From positions 1,302,001 through 1,366,000 of the forward strand of contig NZ_CP007032.1 in NCBI RefSeq assembly GCF_000231405.2: a stretch of DNA of 64,000 nucleotides, given 5' to 3'. The notes below the pieces were generated by a model. That model worked only from the letters and a program-made list of their open reading frames with translations, was not told where the DNA came from and did not search any database. This DNA is from Desulfitobacterium metallireducens DSM 15288. Lineage in GTDB: Bacteria > Bacillota > Desulfitobacteriia > Desulfitobacteriales > Desulfitobacteriaceae. Position 1 is the first letter of the stretch. Every line of letters begins with the position of its first letter. Positions 52,735-61,914 of the stretch are shown here, in pieces. A program made the position numbers and the translations under genes.

Positions 52735-53178
52735 ATGCAGCATTTAATGGCCAGTGATTGTCGTCTTTATTCTTATCCTCCAGAAAAAATATATGAGGTA
52801 CTCTCTGATATCCCAGGATATGCTAAATGGTGGCCATGGGGAGTTAGAGTTAAGAAAATTGAGCAAAGTTTAGATAGAATCGGAGATAAAATTGAAGTCT
52901 GGGCTTCTGGTGGCTGGTTCAGATGTTCAGTAAACGACCTGCGGCCCAATGAACGGGTTGAAATTGTATATTATGCTGGTGTTGTTCTAGGGGAAACGTA
53001 TTGGACAATTACGCCCCAAGAGGATGGAAGCACAAGGGTTTGCTATACGATCGATGTAGAGCTAAATGGTTTGCTCCCGAAACTTATGGGGGTTGTTATT
53101 GATTTTTCAGCGATTCATTCTTTCCAATTTAAGAGAGTACTCGCGTGTTTAGATAATTATCTTCGGAGAACGAATTAA
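52735..53178 (+). CDS. SRPBCC-fold (COQ10/START-like) protein
   Basis: 147 residues of the polyketide cyclase/COQ10-like group: SYPPEKIYEVLSDIPGYAKWWPW at the front, then alternating beta strands and a final long helix (FSAIHSFQFKRVLACLDNYLRR). Such domains bind hydrophobic ligands; no catalytic residues can be named. ATG at 52735 after AAAGAGGTG. Followed after 30 bp by the aldo/keto reductase gene, so probably co-transcribed. Confidence 0.75.
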   Translation: MQHLMASDCRLYSYPPEKIYEVLSDIPGYAKWWPWGVRVKKIEQSLDRIGDKIEVWASGGWFRCSVNDLRPNERVEIVYYAGVVLGETYWTITPQEDGSTRVCYTIDVELNGLLPKLMGVVIDFSAIHSFQFKRVLACLDNYLRRTN

Positions 53179-53208
53179 GTATGCAATAGAATCGGGAGAG
53201 TTAAAGAC

Positions 53209-54171
53209 ATGAAAAAGAACCATTTTTGCGCAGGACTACCGCAAGTCAGTGAATTGTGTTTTGCTGTAGCGCCAATGGGATCTCTGATGTCAAAAGTTTC
53301 AGAGGAAGAAGGGGCCCAGCTTATTTTAGCAGGGCTAGAACAAGGGATAAACTTTCTTGACACGACAGACCAGATTTATCGGCCCTATTCTCGAATAAAA
53401 CGTGCACTAGACCAATTTTCAGGAGATGTTGTTTTAGCTGTTCACTCCACATCTCCTAATCAAAAAGAAATGTTAAAAGCAATTGAGGAAGCACGAATGG
53501 CTCTAGATCGAGATTATATTGATCTTATGATTCTACATATCAATAAGAGTACTGCAAGCTTATTGAAGGATAAAGCGGGAGTTTTTGAAGGTCTCCTTGA
53601 TGCTAAGTCCAAGGGTTGGATTCGGGCAATTGGATTGTCGACTCATTCTGTTAAGCTTCTGCAACAAGCTGTCGAGGTCGAATTTATCGATGTACTCAAC
53701 CCAGTTATCAATCTCCTCGGTCTAGGCATATTTGAAGGTCAACTTTTAGATATGTTGCAGGTAATTCAGAATGGGCATGCATCAGGTAAAGGGGTCTATG
53801 CGATGAAGCCTTTAGGCGGAGGACGTTTAGCCACTAATCCTCGTGAAAGTTTCAATTTTGTGAGAAGAATATCTGAGATTAGCTCCTTAGCGACTGGCAT
53901 GTTAACCTTGGAGGAGTTGCAGCTGAACCTGGAGATTTTTAATGATATTCCTACTTTTAAAAATGAAGCTCCAATCAAATTGACTTTTCCGAGAAACAGA
54001 ACTTTAAAGCGATTTTCGAAATTTTGTAAGGGGTGTGGTATTTGCATCAACAACTGCCCAGCAAATGCTATAACCCTTAATGAAGGAAAGGCGCACGTTG
54101 ATGAAGAAAAATGTATTTTCTGCGGTTATTGTGCTTCTGTTTGTCCACAATTTGCTTTGCGTCTGGACTGA
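53209..54171 (+). CDS. aldo/keto reductase fused to a 2x[4Fe-4S] ferredoxin domain
   Basis: 320 residues. Residues 1-230 are an aldo/keto reductase TIM barrel (FLDTTDQIYRPYSRIKRAL, IDLMILHINK, IRAIGLSTHS). Residues 265-320 are a ferredoxin with two CxxCxxCxxxCP clusters (CKGCGICINNCP, CIFCGYCASVCP). The position usually held by the catalytic Lys (LATK) reads LAVHS, so hydride chemistry may be altered. Electrons likely flow via ferredoxin rather than only NAD(P)H. ATG after GGGAGAG. Confidence 0.88.
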   Translation: MKKNHFCAGLPQVSELCFAVAPMGSLMSKVSEEEGAQLILAGLEQGINFLDTTDQIYRPYSRIKRALDQFSGDVVLAVHSTSPNQKEMLKAIEEARMALDRDYIDLMILHINKSTASLLKDKAGVFEGLLDAKSKGWIRAIGLSTHSVKLLQQAVEVEFIDVLNPVINLLGLGIFEGQLLDMLQVIQNGHASGKGVYAMKPLGGGRLATNPRESFNFVRRISEISSLATGMLTLEELQLNLEIFNDIPTFKNEAPIKLTFPRNRTLKRFSKFCKGCGICINNCPANAITLNEGKAHVDEEKCIFCGYCASVCPQFALRLD

Positions 54172-54198
54172 ATTGTAAAGTAAGAGCTTAGGAAATAA

Positions 54199-54246
54199 CA
54201 AAAGATGAGACCCTTACCTGATTACCCAGGAGGATCTCATCTTTTA
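54199..54246. terminator. bidirectional terminator between the aldo/keto reductase and carD
   Basis: AAAAGATGAGA / TCTCATCTTTT with inner CC/GG pairs, flanked by A and T runs on either side. Serves both convergent genes; it overlaps the carD stop. Confidence 0.75.
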
Positions 54247-54753
54247 TGCGTTAATAGCTTCTTGAGTACTAATGACTTTATTTAATAAATTTACGGCTTG
54301 CTCTTGGGTGATTCCTTTAACTTGAACGACTTCACTTGCTAAAATTTGCCGAGCCGTATTCAGCATATTTGCATCATCCATACCCAACTTATTTTTGTTA
54401 CGTTTGCTTTTTCGTGTTAAATCTCGGATGATTTCAGTGATCTTAAAGATATCACCGCTCTTGATTCTCTCTTTATTGATTTCATTGCAGGAGCGTTTAT
54501 TATCATAGATAACTGGATCTGTATTTCCAGTATTGAAATCCCGAAGGGCACCGTCAATTGTTTCGGGTTCAACAACCTCGCGAATATTAAGATTCGAGGT
54601 TTTTTGAGTAGGAACCATAACTTTCATGTTAATATGAGGTATATTTAAGATATAGTAGAGCTGGCTTTGGCCAAGGACTTCTTTCTCTTCAATCGCCTCA
54701 ATAATTCCGGCTCCATACATGGGATAAAGAATCTTGTCGCCAACGTGAAACAT
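54244..54753 (-). CDS. CarD/CdnL-family transcriptional regulator
   Basis: 169 residues. N-terminal RNA-polymerase-interacting Tudor-like domain (MFHVGDKILYPMYGAGIIEAIEEKEVLG, about 1-65) and a helical C-terminal domain (about 75-169) that stabilises the open promoter complex in relatives. ATG 54753 directly after AGGAGGTGGGTCA; the longer 54792 frame includes the ribosome site and is rejected. Two promoters precede it. Basic stretch TRKSKRNKNK fits DNA contact. Confidence 0.88.
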   Translation of the reverse strand: MFHVGDKILYPMYGAGIIEAIEEKEVLGQSQLYYILNIPHINMKVMVPTQKTSNLNIREVVEPETIDGALRDFNTGNTDPVIYDNKRSCNEINKERIKSGDIFKITEIIRDLTRKSKRNKNKLGMDDANMLNTARQILASEVVQVKGITQEQAVNLLNKVISTQEAINA

Positions 54754-54782
54754 TGACCCACCTCCTAAGCAACTATACTTAT

Positions 54783-54811
54783 AGTATACCACATATTTTG
54801 CGTTTTTACAA
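54783..54811 (-). promoter_or_regulatory. carD proximal promoter
   Basis: Minus strand TTGTAA (54811-54806), 17-bp spacer, TATACT (54788-54783). Confidence 0.5.
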
Positions 54812-54818
54812 AACTTAT

Positions 54819-54847
54819 ATATTACTACGATGAATGTCGTGTGTCAA
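54819..54847 (-). promoter_or_regulatory. carD distal promoter
   Basis: Minus strand TTGACA (54847-54842), 17-bp spacer, TAATAT (54824-54819). Tandem with the proximal promoter, 36 bp apart. Confidence 0.65.
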
Positions 54848-54949
54848 TAAAAATAATTCGTTGAAAATACAACTATAAAAAGAAATTTAAAGAAGGCTAG
54901 ACAAGCAATTATCAGAAATTATAATGCAAAAAACTGCGTTGTTACATAC

Positions 54950-55276
54950 TTAATTAATTCGTATGTTCTTACGGAAATTAGACTGTTCAGTCTTCATGTC
55001 AGCGAGTTGAGCAAAATGAAAATCCGTAGCTTCTTCCATTCCCATAGTTTCAACAAGACGATTACGTCTCTCAAGTATTTCGTAGAGGCGATGACACTTA
55101 AAAACACTGCGCTTCATCATCTTTTTAACTTTCCTCAAGTCCGCACAACAGTCGCATTTTTCAGGACAATCCTCAACATCGCTTAAGGTACCCGCAATTA
55201 TGTGGGGTCGATATTGTCCTTTCTCTGTTTGAAAGCCTCGTACTTTTATTTTAATATAATGATAATTAACACTCAT
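54950..55276 (-). CDS. unknown protein with a cysteine cluster
   Basis: 108 residues. A central CPEKCDCC (C37, C41, C43, C44) and a later KCHRLY suggest metal or Fe-S binding or redox cycling; the C-terminal half is helical and basic (KKMMKRS...LERRNRLVET). No family recognised. ATG at 55276 with AGGAGGAC. Divergent from the Spx/ArsC-like gene, so a shared redox stimulus is imaginable but unproven. Confidence 0.65.
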   Translation of the reverse strand: MSVNYHYIKIKVRGFQTEKGQYRPHIIAGTLSDVEDCPEKCDCCADLRKVKKMMKRSVFKCHRLYEILERRNRLVETMGMEEATDFHFAQLADMKTEQSNFRKNIRIN

Positions 55277-55371
55277 AATTGTCCTCCTTTAATAAGAATT
55301 AGTGTTTCCAGCCTTTATCTTTATGATGCGGATCACTTTTGTAATATGGTGCGGAAAGGAGCCTCAGAGAC

Positions 55372-55710
55372 TTGAATATCCAAATTTTCGGTACGAAGAA
55401 ATGTTTTGATACCAAAAAAGCCGAACGCTACTTCAAAGAAAGAAAGATTAAATATCAATTCATTGATCTCAATGAAAAAGCATTAAGCAAGGGTGAATTA
55501 GACAGCATAAAACGGTCCATTTCCTTAAACGATTTATTTAATAAAGCGGGGAAGGTATACAAAGCGCTAAATCTTGAGTTTATTCGTTCAAGTAGCACAC
55601 GTGAAGAACTTTTACTCAATAACCCCGGGCTATATACAACACCGATTGTTCGTAATGGACAGAAAGCGACAATTGGTTACCACCCAGAGATTTGGAAAGA
55701 ATGGGAGTGA
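55372..55710 (+). CDS. Spx/ArsC-family thioredoxin-fold protein
   Basis: 112 residues of the arsenate reductase-like family: FGTKKCFDTKKAERYFKERKIKYQFIDL (single active Cys at residue 11 followed by FDT, not the CxxC of redox Spx), SISLNDLFNKAGKVYKAL and TTPIVRNGQKATIGYHPE. Members act as thiol reductases or transcription co-regulators; with one Cys it needs an external thiol. TTG start after AAAGGAG. Confidence 0.8.
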   Translation: MNIQIFGTKKCFDTKKAERYFKERKIKYQFIDLNEKALSKGELDSIKRSISLNDLFNKAGKVYKALNLEFIRSSSTREELLLNNPGLYTTPIVRNGQKATIGYHPEIWKEWE

Positions 55711-55781
55711 TTCCAGACGTAATTTATGATATAATGGGTTATTGTTGTAAAATAAAGTGATTAAAGGAACGATTTAAAAGA

Positions 55782-57395
55782 ATGATTAGTACAAGTGGAT
55801 TAACGTTAAGGTTTGGAAAGCGTGCCTTGTTTGAAGATGTCAATGTTAAATTTACGCCAGGCAACTGTTATGGCTTAATCGGTGCCAATGGAGCAGGAAA
55901 ATCAACCTTCTTAAAAATTCTTTCAGGGGAAATTGAGCCCTCCAAAGGAGAAATTGTCATAACCCCCGGAGAACGGGTTGCAGTCCTTAAACAAGACCAT
56001 TTTGAATTCGAACAGTATAAAGTGTTAGACACTGTCATTATGGGGCATACACGACTCTATCAGATCAGGGAAGAAAAGGATGCCCTCTATGCTAAACCGG
56101 ATTTTTCTGATGCAGATGGTGTTCGAGCTGCAGAACTCGAAGGGGAATTCGCAGATCTGAACGGTTGGCAAGCAGAAGCTGAGGCAGCTGAACTCTTGAT
56201 GGGACTGGGAATCACTAAAGATCTTCACGAGAAATTGATGGAAGAACTCGACGCAAGTTTAAAAGTTCGTGTTCTTTTGGCTCAGGCTCTTTTTGGCAAT
56301 CCTAATATTTTGTTACTCGATGAGCCCACCAACCACTTGGATCTTCAATCGATCAATTGGTTGGAAAATTTTCTCTTGGATTTTGAAAGCACTGTTATCG
56401 TGGTTTCTCATGATCGTCACTTTTTAAATAAAGTGTGTACACATATCGCCGATATTGACTTTGGAAAGGTCCAAATGTACGTGGGGAACTATGATTTTTG
56501 GTATGAATCCAGTCAATTGGCATTAAAACTGATGAAGGATGCCAATAAGAAAAAAGAAGATAAAATTGCGGATTTGCAAAAATTTATTCAAAGGTTTAGT
56601 TCGAATGCCTCTAAGGCTAAGCAAGCAACTTCTCGTAAGAAACTCTTGGAAAAATTGACTATAGAGGATATAAAGCCGTCTTCCCGTAAGTATCCTTATA
56701 TTGCATTTACACCTGACCGTGAAGCAGGTAATCAACTTTTGGCGGTCGAGCATTTAACGGCAACTGTTTCGGGAGAAAAGGTTTTCGAAAATCTTTCCTT
56801 TATTGTTAATAAAGGGGATAAAATTGCCTTCGTGGGGCCGAATAGCATTGCCAAAACAACTTTGTTCCAAATTCTTATGGGGGAAATTGAACCTGATGAG
56901 GGATCGTTTAGCTGGGGTGTAACGACTTCGCAGGCCTATCTGCCGAATGACAACTCGGAGTATTTCGAGACTGATCTTAATCTTGTTGATTGGCTGAGAC
57001 AATTCTCTAAGGATCAAGATGAATCCTTCGTTCGCGGCTTTCTTGGGCGGATGCTCTTTTCGGGAGATGAAACCCAGAAACCAGCAAATGTCCTCTCAGG
57101 TGGGGAAAAAGTGCGGTGTATGCTTTCTCGCATGATGCTCAGCGGTGCGAATGTTCTCCTTCTCGATGAGCCGACTAATCACTTGGACTTAGAATCTATC
57201 ACAGCACTTAATGATGGACTAACTCATTTTAGTGGTACGATGCTCTTTGTTTCTCAAGACCATCAGTTCGTTGAAACCATTGCTAATCGGATTATGGAAA
57301 TCACACCTAATGGTCTCGTGGATCGTCAGATGTCGTATGATGATTATTTGGAAAATGAAACTGTACAAGAGTTATTGAAAACAATGTATGAATAA
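55782..57395 (+). CDS. ABC-F family ATPase (YbiT/YkpA type) with one degenerate ATP site
   Basis: 537 residues, two ABC domains without membrane spans. NBD1: Walker A GANGAGKST (37-45), signature degenerate (LDASLKVRV near 156), Walker B LLLDEPTNHLDL. The long linker (about 230-310) is the P-site tRNA interaction motif of ABC-F proteins. NBD2: Walker A GPNSIAKTT (352-360, the invariant Gly is Ala357), signature LSGGEKVRC intact, Walker B LLLDEPTNHLDL. So one composite ATP site is intact and the other damaged in both halves. ABC-F proteins rescue or tune ribosomes at the E site. ATG with AAAGGA, spacing long. Confidence 0.9.
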   Translation: MISTSGLTLRFGKRALFEDVNVKFTPGNCYGLIGANGAGKSTFLKILSGEIEPSKGEIVITPGERVAVLKQDHFEFEQYKVLDTVIMGHTRLYQIREEKDALYAKPDFSDADGVRAAELEGEFADLNGWQAEAEAAELLMGLGITKDLHEKLMEELDASLKVRVLLAQALFGNPNILLLDEPTNHLDLQSINWLENFLLDFESTVIVVSHDRHFLNKVCTHIADIDFGKVQMYVGNYDFWYESSQLALKLMKDANKKKEDKIADLQKFIQRFSSNASKAKQATSRKKLLEKLTIEDIKPSSRKYPYIAFTPDREAGNQLLAVEHLTATVSGEKVFENLSFIVNKGDKIAFVGPNSIAKTTLFQILMGEIEPDEGSFSWGVTTSQAYLPNDNSEYFETDLNLVDWLRQFSKDQDESFVRGFLGRMLFSGDETQKPANVLSGGEKVRCMLSRMMLSGANVLLLDEPTNHLDLESITALNDGLTHFSGTMLFVSQDHQFVETIANRIMEITPNGLVDRQMSYDDYLENETVQELLKTMYE

Positions 57396-57407
57396 ATCAC
57401 GAAAGTG

Positions 57408-57436
57408 GGTCACAGAAATGTGGCCTGTTTTTTTGT
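57408..57436 (+). terminator. intrinsic terminator of the ABC-F gene
   Basis: GGTCACA / TGTGGCC (one G-T pair) with a GAAA loop, then TGTTTTTTT. Confidence 0.8.
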
Positions 57437-57617
57437 TTTTCCTTAAAAGTGATACAATAATGGTTACAAGATTATAGAATTGTAAACGCTCCGAAATTTC
57501 CTAATAATCTTTTGCGAGATTAGCGCGGCATCCAAGTAACCCTTTTAACAGACTTTGAGAATCTTTGATTATTTTATTTAAATAGAAAGATAACAAGAGA
57601 ACGGGAAAGGGAGAACT

Positions 57618-58817
57618 ATGAAGATTTCGTGCAGTTCAAAACATGAAATTTGGAATATACCAGAGTCCGGGGAAGCTCTACTCGCGGGATATTGGAGCCC
57701 TGAAAAAGGGCTGGTTTTACAAAAGAGCTGGGTTAGATGGCAGGAAGGCAAAATTACATTACTTGAAGCCGCTGATATTTCATATCCCTTTTTTTGTACC
57801 TCTGATAATGTTTTTACTTGGGATTCCTATTATCTAATGCCAGGTTGGTTAGATGCTCATGTTCACCTTGCTTTGGATAGTCTCGACTTTTATCAATGTT
57901 TAGACAACTGGAGCCGGCCTGAGCTGATTGGGATGAATATTCAGAACTACTTACGACATTATCTTGAACAAGGGATCGTCGCCATACGAGATGGGGGGGA
58001 TCTTCCTGGATTTGCTTGGCAGGCTAAACAAAAGGTGGATTCGGGTGAATGGATTGGGCCTAAAATTTTATCCGTTCGCGAAGCTGTGCAGCGTAAAGGG
58101 AAGTACGGGCGTTTTCTAGGGCGCGGCTTTAATAAGATACAAGAATGGCGAGACCTACAAGAGGTTTTTTTTGCTCAAGGTTTGGATCAGCTAAAAATAG
58201 TGGTTACAGGCCTTATAAAATTCGATACTTACGGGGTAGTCGGGCCCATACAGTGGAGAGTTGAAGAACTCAAGGAACTCGTAAAGAGTGCCCATGATCG
58301 GGGAATTCCGGTAATGGCTCATGCAAGTGGGAATGAGGGTATCTCTGTAGCTATTGAAGCGGGTGTTGATTCAATCGAGCATGGTTATTATCTCACAACA
58401 GAGCAACTCAAGCGTATGCATGCAAAGGGAATTGCTTGGGTACCTACTGTTGCCCCTATTGGAAATATCCTGAAATACGATTCGGATCGTTATTCTAAGC
58501 AGGAGAAATCGGTCTTAACCCGAATACTGCAGGGTCACTTGGCTAAGATTCAAGAAGCCTATCAATTTAAGGTTTCACTCGGGGTGGGGACCGATGCAGG
58601 AGCTTTTCTCGTTCCTCATGGTGATGCTTTTTTTGACGAACTTGATTGGTTTAAAGAGGCGGGACTGCCCAAGGACGAAATTATTAGACGGGCTAGCCAG
58701 GGAAATGCTTATATCTTTGGTTGGCCCGACTTCGGGACCCTCAAAGTCGGAAGCGCGATGAATCGACTCCAACTGACAAGTGATCCGTATGATGTCACAG
58801 ATCGTATTCATATTTGA
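57618..58817 (+). CDS. amidohydrolase-superfamily protein
   Basis: 399 residues. Metal-binding HxH in MPGWLDAHVHLALD (near 80), carbamylated-Lys candidate in LKIVVTGL (near 195), HASGNEG and IEHGYYL histidines, and GTDAGAFLVPHGD (Asp). Similar to imidazolonepropionase/prolidase-like subgroups that cut cyclic or peptide amides; the substrate is unknown. ATG after GGGAAAGGGAG. It stands alone between terminators. Confidence 0.82.
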   Translation: MKISCSSKHEIWNIPESGEALLAGYWSPEKGLVLQKSWVRWQEGKITLLEAADISYPFFCTSDNVFTWDSYYLMPGWLDAHVHLALDSLDFYQCLDNWSRPELIGMNIQNYLRHYLEQGIVAIRDGGDLPGFAWQAKQKVDSGEWIGPKILSVREAVQRKGKYGRFLGRGFNKIQEWRDLQEVFFAQGLDQLKIVVTGLIKFDTYGVVGPIQWRVEELKELVKSAHDRGIPVMAHASGNEGISVAIEAGVDSIEHGYYLTTEQLKRMHAKGIAWVPTVAPIGNILKYDSDRYSKQEKSVLTRILQGHLAKIQEAYQFKVSLGVGTDAGAFLVPHGDAFFDELDWFKEAGLPKDEIIRRASQGNAYIFGWPDFGTLKVGSAMNRLQLTSDPYDVTDRIHI

Positions 58818-58838
58818 AATAAATCGATGACACGAACG

Positions 58839-58882
58839 AATAGAGGCTATTGGATTATGTGAACCAATAGCCTCTATTTATT
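58839..58882 (+). terminator. intrinsic terminator of the amidohydrolase gene
   Basis: Perfect 15-bp AATAGAGGCTATTGG / CCAATAGCCTCTATT, followed by TATT. May act on both strands. Confidence 0.8.
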
Positions 58883-58933
58883 GCTTATTCGCTTTTCTTA
58901 ATGCAAGCCTTATTTCGGAGCAAGGGTCCCAAT

Positions 58934-60268
58934 TTAGATATCCATCTTAAAATCATGTTGTAATGGCGTTGTATAATCAACTCGCAGTTCTCGTAAAACA
59001 TTTTCCCCGTCTCGTTGTTCAACAACGTAGTAGCAAATACCAACTTCTAAATTGGGAAGTTGTTTCTTGAACTTGCTTAAATATGCAATAGGAAATTCTA
59101 AATAATTGTAGTTGTTATCTTTCCTATAGTTTTTTAAACCTGATTTTCGGAGGAAGGCTAATACTGGGGCTATATCCTGTCCAAAAACCTTTGCTGATTT
59201 AAGAAAATAGTCTTTTTCGGACATGATGCAATACGTGTAGGTGTTTCGAAACGGATTATTTTGGTTATAGATCTGCCCACTATATTTGTTCTCCAAGGAG
59301 CAATAATGCACTCCAAGTTTCAATTGCTTTTCCTGCGCAAATTTTAATAAGTGCAAACAATTTTCCTCGCTACCAGCAATGGGTAAGCCTCCAGCATACC
59401 AATAATTATAGAGAACCCGGTACTGGGTCGGTTTAATTTGGTAACCCCGTTTGGCGAATTCCTGGGTATTATTCAATGGAAAACAAAGTTCCAAAAGGTT
59501 AATACCGTTAAAGCCAATGGAGTCTAAAGTCATTAGTAAGTCTTTCATTTGTTCTAAATCGTTTGGCATTACAGGCATCTCTACCATAACGTGGGGGATG
59601 TACGCCTTGCTTAGTCTTATTTTTTCCAGGATAACATTTTGTTCTTCTATAGAGTCATCCGTCTTGATGCTGAATCGAATTTCATCGAGACCTACATTTT
59701 TTAATACTTGTAAATATTCTTCATCAAGAAAGGCTCCGCAGGTATAAAGACGGGTATAGGCTTTAGGATAGAGTGTTTTTGCGTGACGAAAGAAGGCTTC
59801 GGTTTCTTTTTTATATAAAAGAGGTTCGCCACCGGTTAGCGCGATGTCTTTATAGACAATCCCTTTTTCATGTAGCTTATTTAATTCTTCAATGAGGTTA
59901 TTTTGATGATGCAAAAAATATTCGTAATTTTGCTGGTTTGGATTAAAACAAAAGTAGCAATTTCGTGGGCAATTTAGGGAAATGAAAAAGGTGATGGTCC
60001 CAACTCCTTTACGGCAAGCGATACAAGAAGGAGATACCCATCCTTGAGTAAGACTTTTATAATCATTGGAGATTTTCAGGCCATGTTCGGTCATTTCTAT
60101 CACTTTATCATCATAGACGTTTAAGAAAGAATGATCAGAAATGGGTAAACCGAAGGCAGCGATCTGATGATGGAAATCTTGATGAATATTATTATATATT
60201 TGTGCGTAATTCCTATATGTTGGATTTTGAATTTGATCGATATTATCTGAAGTGATTGCTCTAAGCAT
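58934..60268 (-). CDS. radical SAM protein of unknown substrate
   Basis: 444 residues. SAM-cluster motif CPRNCYFC (C100, C104, C107), then GGEPLL (SAM binding) and strands of a partial TIM barrel. An additional CIAC pair (C82, C85) lies 15 residues before the cluster and could hold a second metal site. C-terminal region has no clear SPASM cysteine set. ATG 60268 directly after GGAGGATTAT; the 60280 ATG lies before it. I do not recognise the product; peptide or cofactor modification is plausible. Confidence 0.85.
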   Translation of the reverse strand: MLRAITSDNIDQIQNPTYRNYAQIYNNIHQDFHHQIAAFGLPISDHSFLNVYDDKVIEMTEHGLKISNDYKSLTQGWVSPSCIACRKGVGTITFFISLNCPRNCYFCFNPNQQNYEYFLHHQNNLIEELNKLHEKGIVYKDIALTGGEPLLYKKETEAFFRHAKTLYPKAYTRLYTCGAFLDEEYLQVLKNVGLDEIRFSIKTDDSIEEQNVILEKIRLSKAYIPHVMVEMPVMPNDLEQMKDLLMTLDSIGFNGINLLELCFPLNNTQEFAKRGYQIKPTQYRVLYNYWYAGGLPIAGSEENCLHLLKFAQEKQLKLGVHYCSLENKYSGQIYNQNNPFRNTYTYCIMSEKDYFLKSAKVFGQDIAPVLAFLRKSGLKNYRKDNNYNYLEFPIAYLSKFKKQLPNLEVGICYYVVEQRDGENVLRELRVDYTTPLQHDFKMDI

Positions 60269-60456
60269 ATAATCCTCCATTATTTCGCTGGATTTTAATC
60301 TCTTTTTTACCGTATTGATGTTCTTGCTTTAATTAGAAGCGTAAACAAGCTTTGCATAACCTATCGCGGGAAGTCGCATCGTGCATACTAAAAAAAATTA
60401 TAAGCATATAATGTTGAAAAATGCAACATAAACAGGTAATTTGATTTTTATATGTC

Positions 60457-61662
60457 TTAAGATTTTTTTTTCATTGATCCCCAAGCAATTAAAGCAAAAA
60501 TCACCATACTCATTCCGCCCCAACATACCCCTTGCCATCCCCAGGCGCTCCAAAGATAGACCCCAAGAGCTGAACCTAGTGCTCCACCGCCAAAATAGGT
60601 AACCATATATACTGTATTCAATCGATTTTTAGCATTAGGGAGGAGTGAATAGACTTGGGTCTGATTAGCAATCTGAGCACTCTGAACACCTAAATCCAAA
60701 AGAATAATCCCTAGAATTAAGCCCCACAGGTGTTGTCCAAAAAAGCCTAATATCATAAAGGAAAAAAGAGTGATTCCAGCCGCACCTCCGGCAACAAATC
60801 GAGGGGTGTTTTTGTCTGCAAGTCGACCTGCGAAAGGAGCTATTGAAGCTCCAACGACTCCAACTAGTCCGAATAGGCCGGCAATCTCGCTTCCATAAGA
60901 GTAGGGTGGGTGTTTAAGGAAAAAGACTAATGTCGTCCAGAATAGGCTAAACGCTCCGAAAAGCATTCCTCCCATAAAGGACGTTTTTCGGAGTATGGGT
61001 TGTATTAAAATGAGTTGCCCGAGTGAACGCATTACCTGTGGATAGGTAATTTGAGAATTTTCCGGGTCGCATTTGGGAAGATAAGTCCTGAGAAGGAGTA
61101 ATAAAATAATCATGAAGCCAGCAGCAATTAGGTACATTGCTCTCCATCCCCAGAAGTGCCCGATGATGCCACTGACGAAACGTGCAAGTAAAATTCCCAA
61201 GAAAAGTCCGCTCATGATGAGTCCGACGACTCGGCCCTGTTCCTTAGGTTTTGCTAATTGTGCTGCCAAGGGAACGATGAGTTGAGGTACAACTGTTGTT
61301 AACCCAACAGCGAAACTTGCAAGCTCCAATATTGTAATATTAGGGGCAAAGGCCATTGCGAGTAAGGCGAGAATTACTGCTCCAAGTAAACTTGTGATTA
61401 ATTTTCTGCGTTCCCGCAAATCTCCGAGTGGAATAAAGAAAAACATGCCTAAGGCATATCCTATTTGAGTGAGCATTGAGATATTTCCAATACGGCTTGG
61501 TGAAACCTGAAAGGCTTGGGCCATATCGACGAGTAAGGGTTGATTATAGTAAAGATTGGCTACCGAGGCTCCTGCACCAATGGCCATAACCCTGATTAAG
61601 ACCGTCGTAAGCTCGAAAGAAGAAGAATTTTCTAAGGAATCCTGTTTAAGTGGCTGATTCAT
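60457..61662 (-). CDS. major facilitator superfamily transporter
   Basis: 401 residues, 12 membrane spans. The loop between spans 2 and 3 reads GDLRERRKL (motif A); the first span carries GAGASVANLYYNQPLL, as in YgaY/YtbD-like drug or sugar efflux carriers. Start ATG 61662 after AGGAG. Likely an efflux pump; substrate unknown. Divergent from the nfeD-floA operon. Confidence 0.88.
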   Translation of the reverse strand: MNQPLKQDSLENSSSFELTTVLIRVMAIGAGASVANLYYNQPLLVDMAQAFQVSPSRIGNISMLTQIGYALGMFFFIPLGDLRERRKLITSLLGAVILALLAMAFAPNITILELASFAVGLTTVVPQLIVPLAAQLAKPKEQGRVVGLIMSGLFLGILLARFVSGIIGHFWGWRAMYLIAAGFMIILLLLLRTYLPKCDPENSQITYPQVMRSLGQLILIQPILRKTSFMGGMLFGAFSLFWTTLVFFLKHPPYSYGSEIAGLFGLVGVVGASIAPFAGRLADKNTPRFVAGGAAGITLFSFMILGFFGQHLWGLILGIILLDLGVQSAQIANQTQVYSLLPNAKNRLNTVYMVTYFGGGALGSALGVYLWSAWGWQGVCWGGMSMVIFALIAWGSMKKKS

Positions 61663-61914
61663 TATATAACTCCTATTTGTATTAGTAATCTTATTTTAGC
61701 TTTACGACTAAGAAGTTACAACTTCAATCTGATCCAGTTGAAAACATTCGCTTTGAAACAATAAAGGTTTTATTAAATTCTTCAGTAAGATATTTACAGA
61801 TAGTTATAATACACATATGATAGATACAGATAGGTTGCGAAAATAGTCTCAAATCTAACCTTAGAATTTAATAAGTTCATACTTAAAAATTTTGAAGTGA
61901 GAGGAGTGAAAGAG

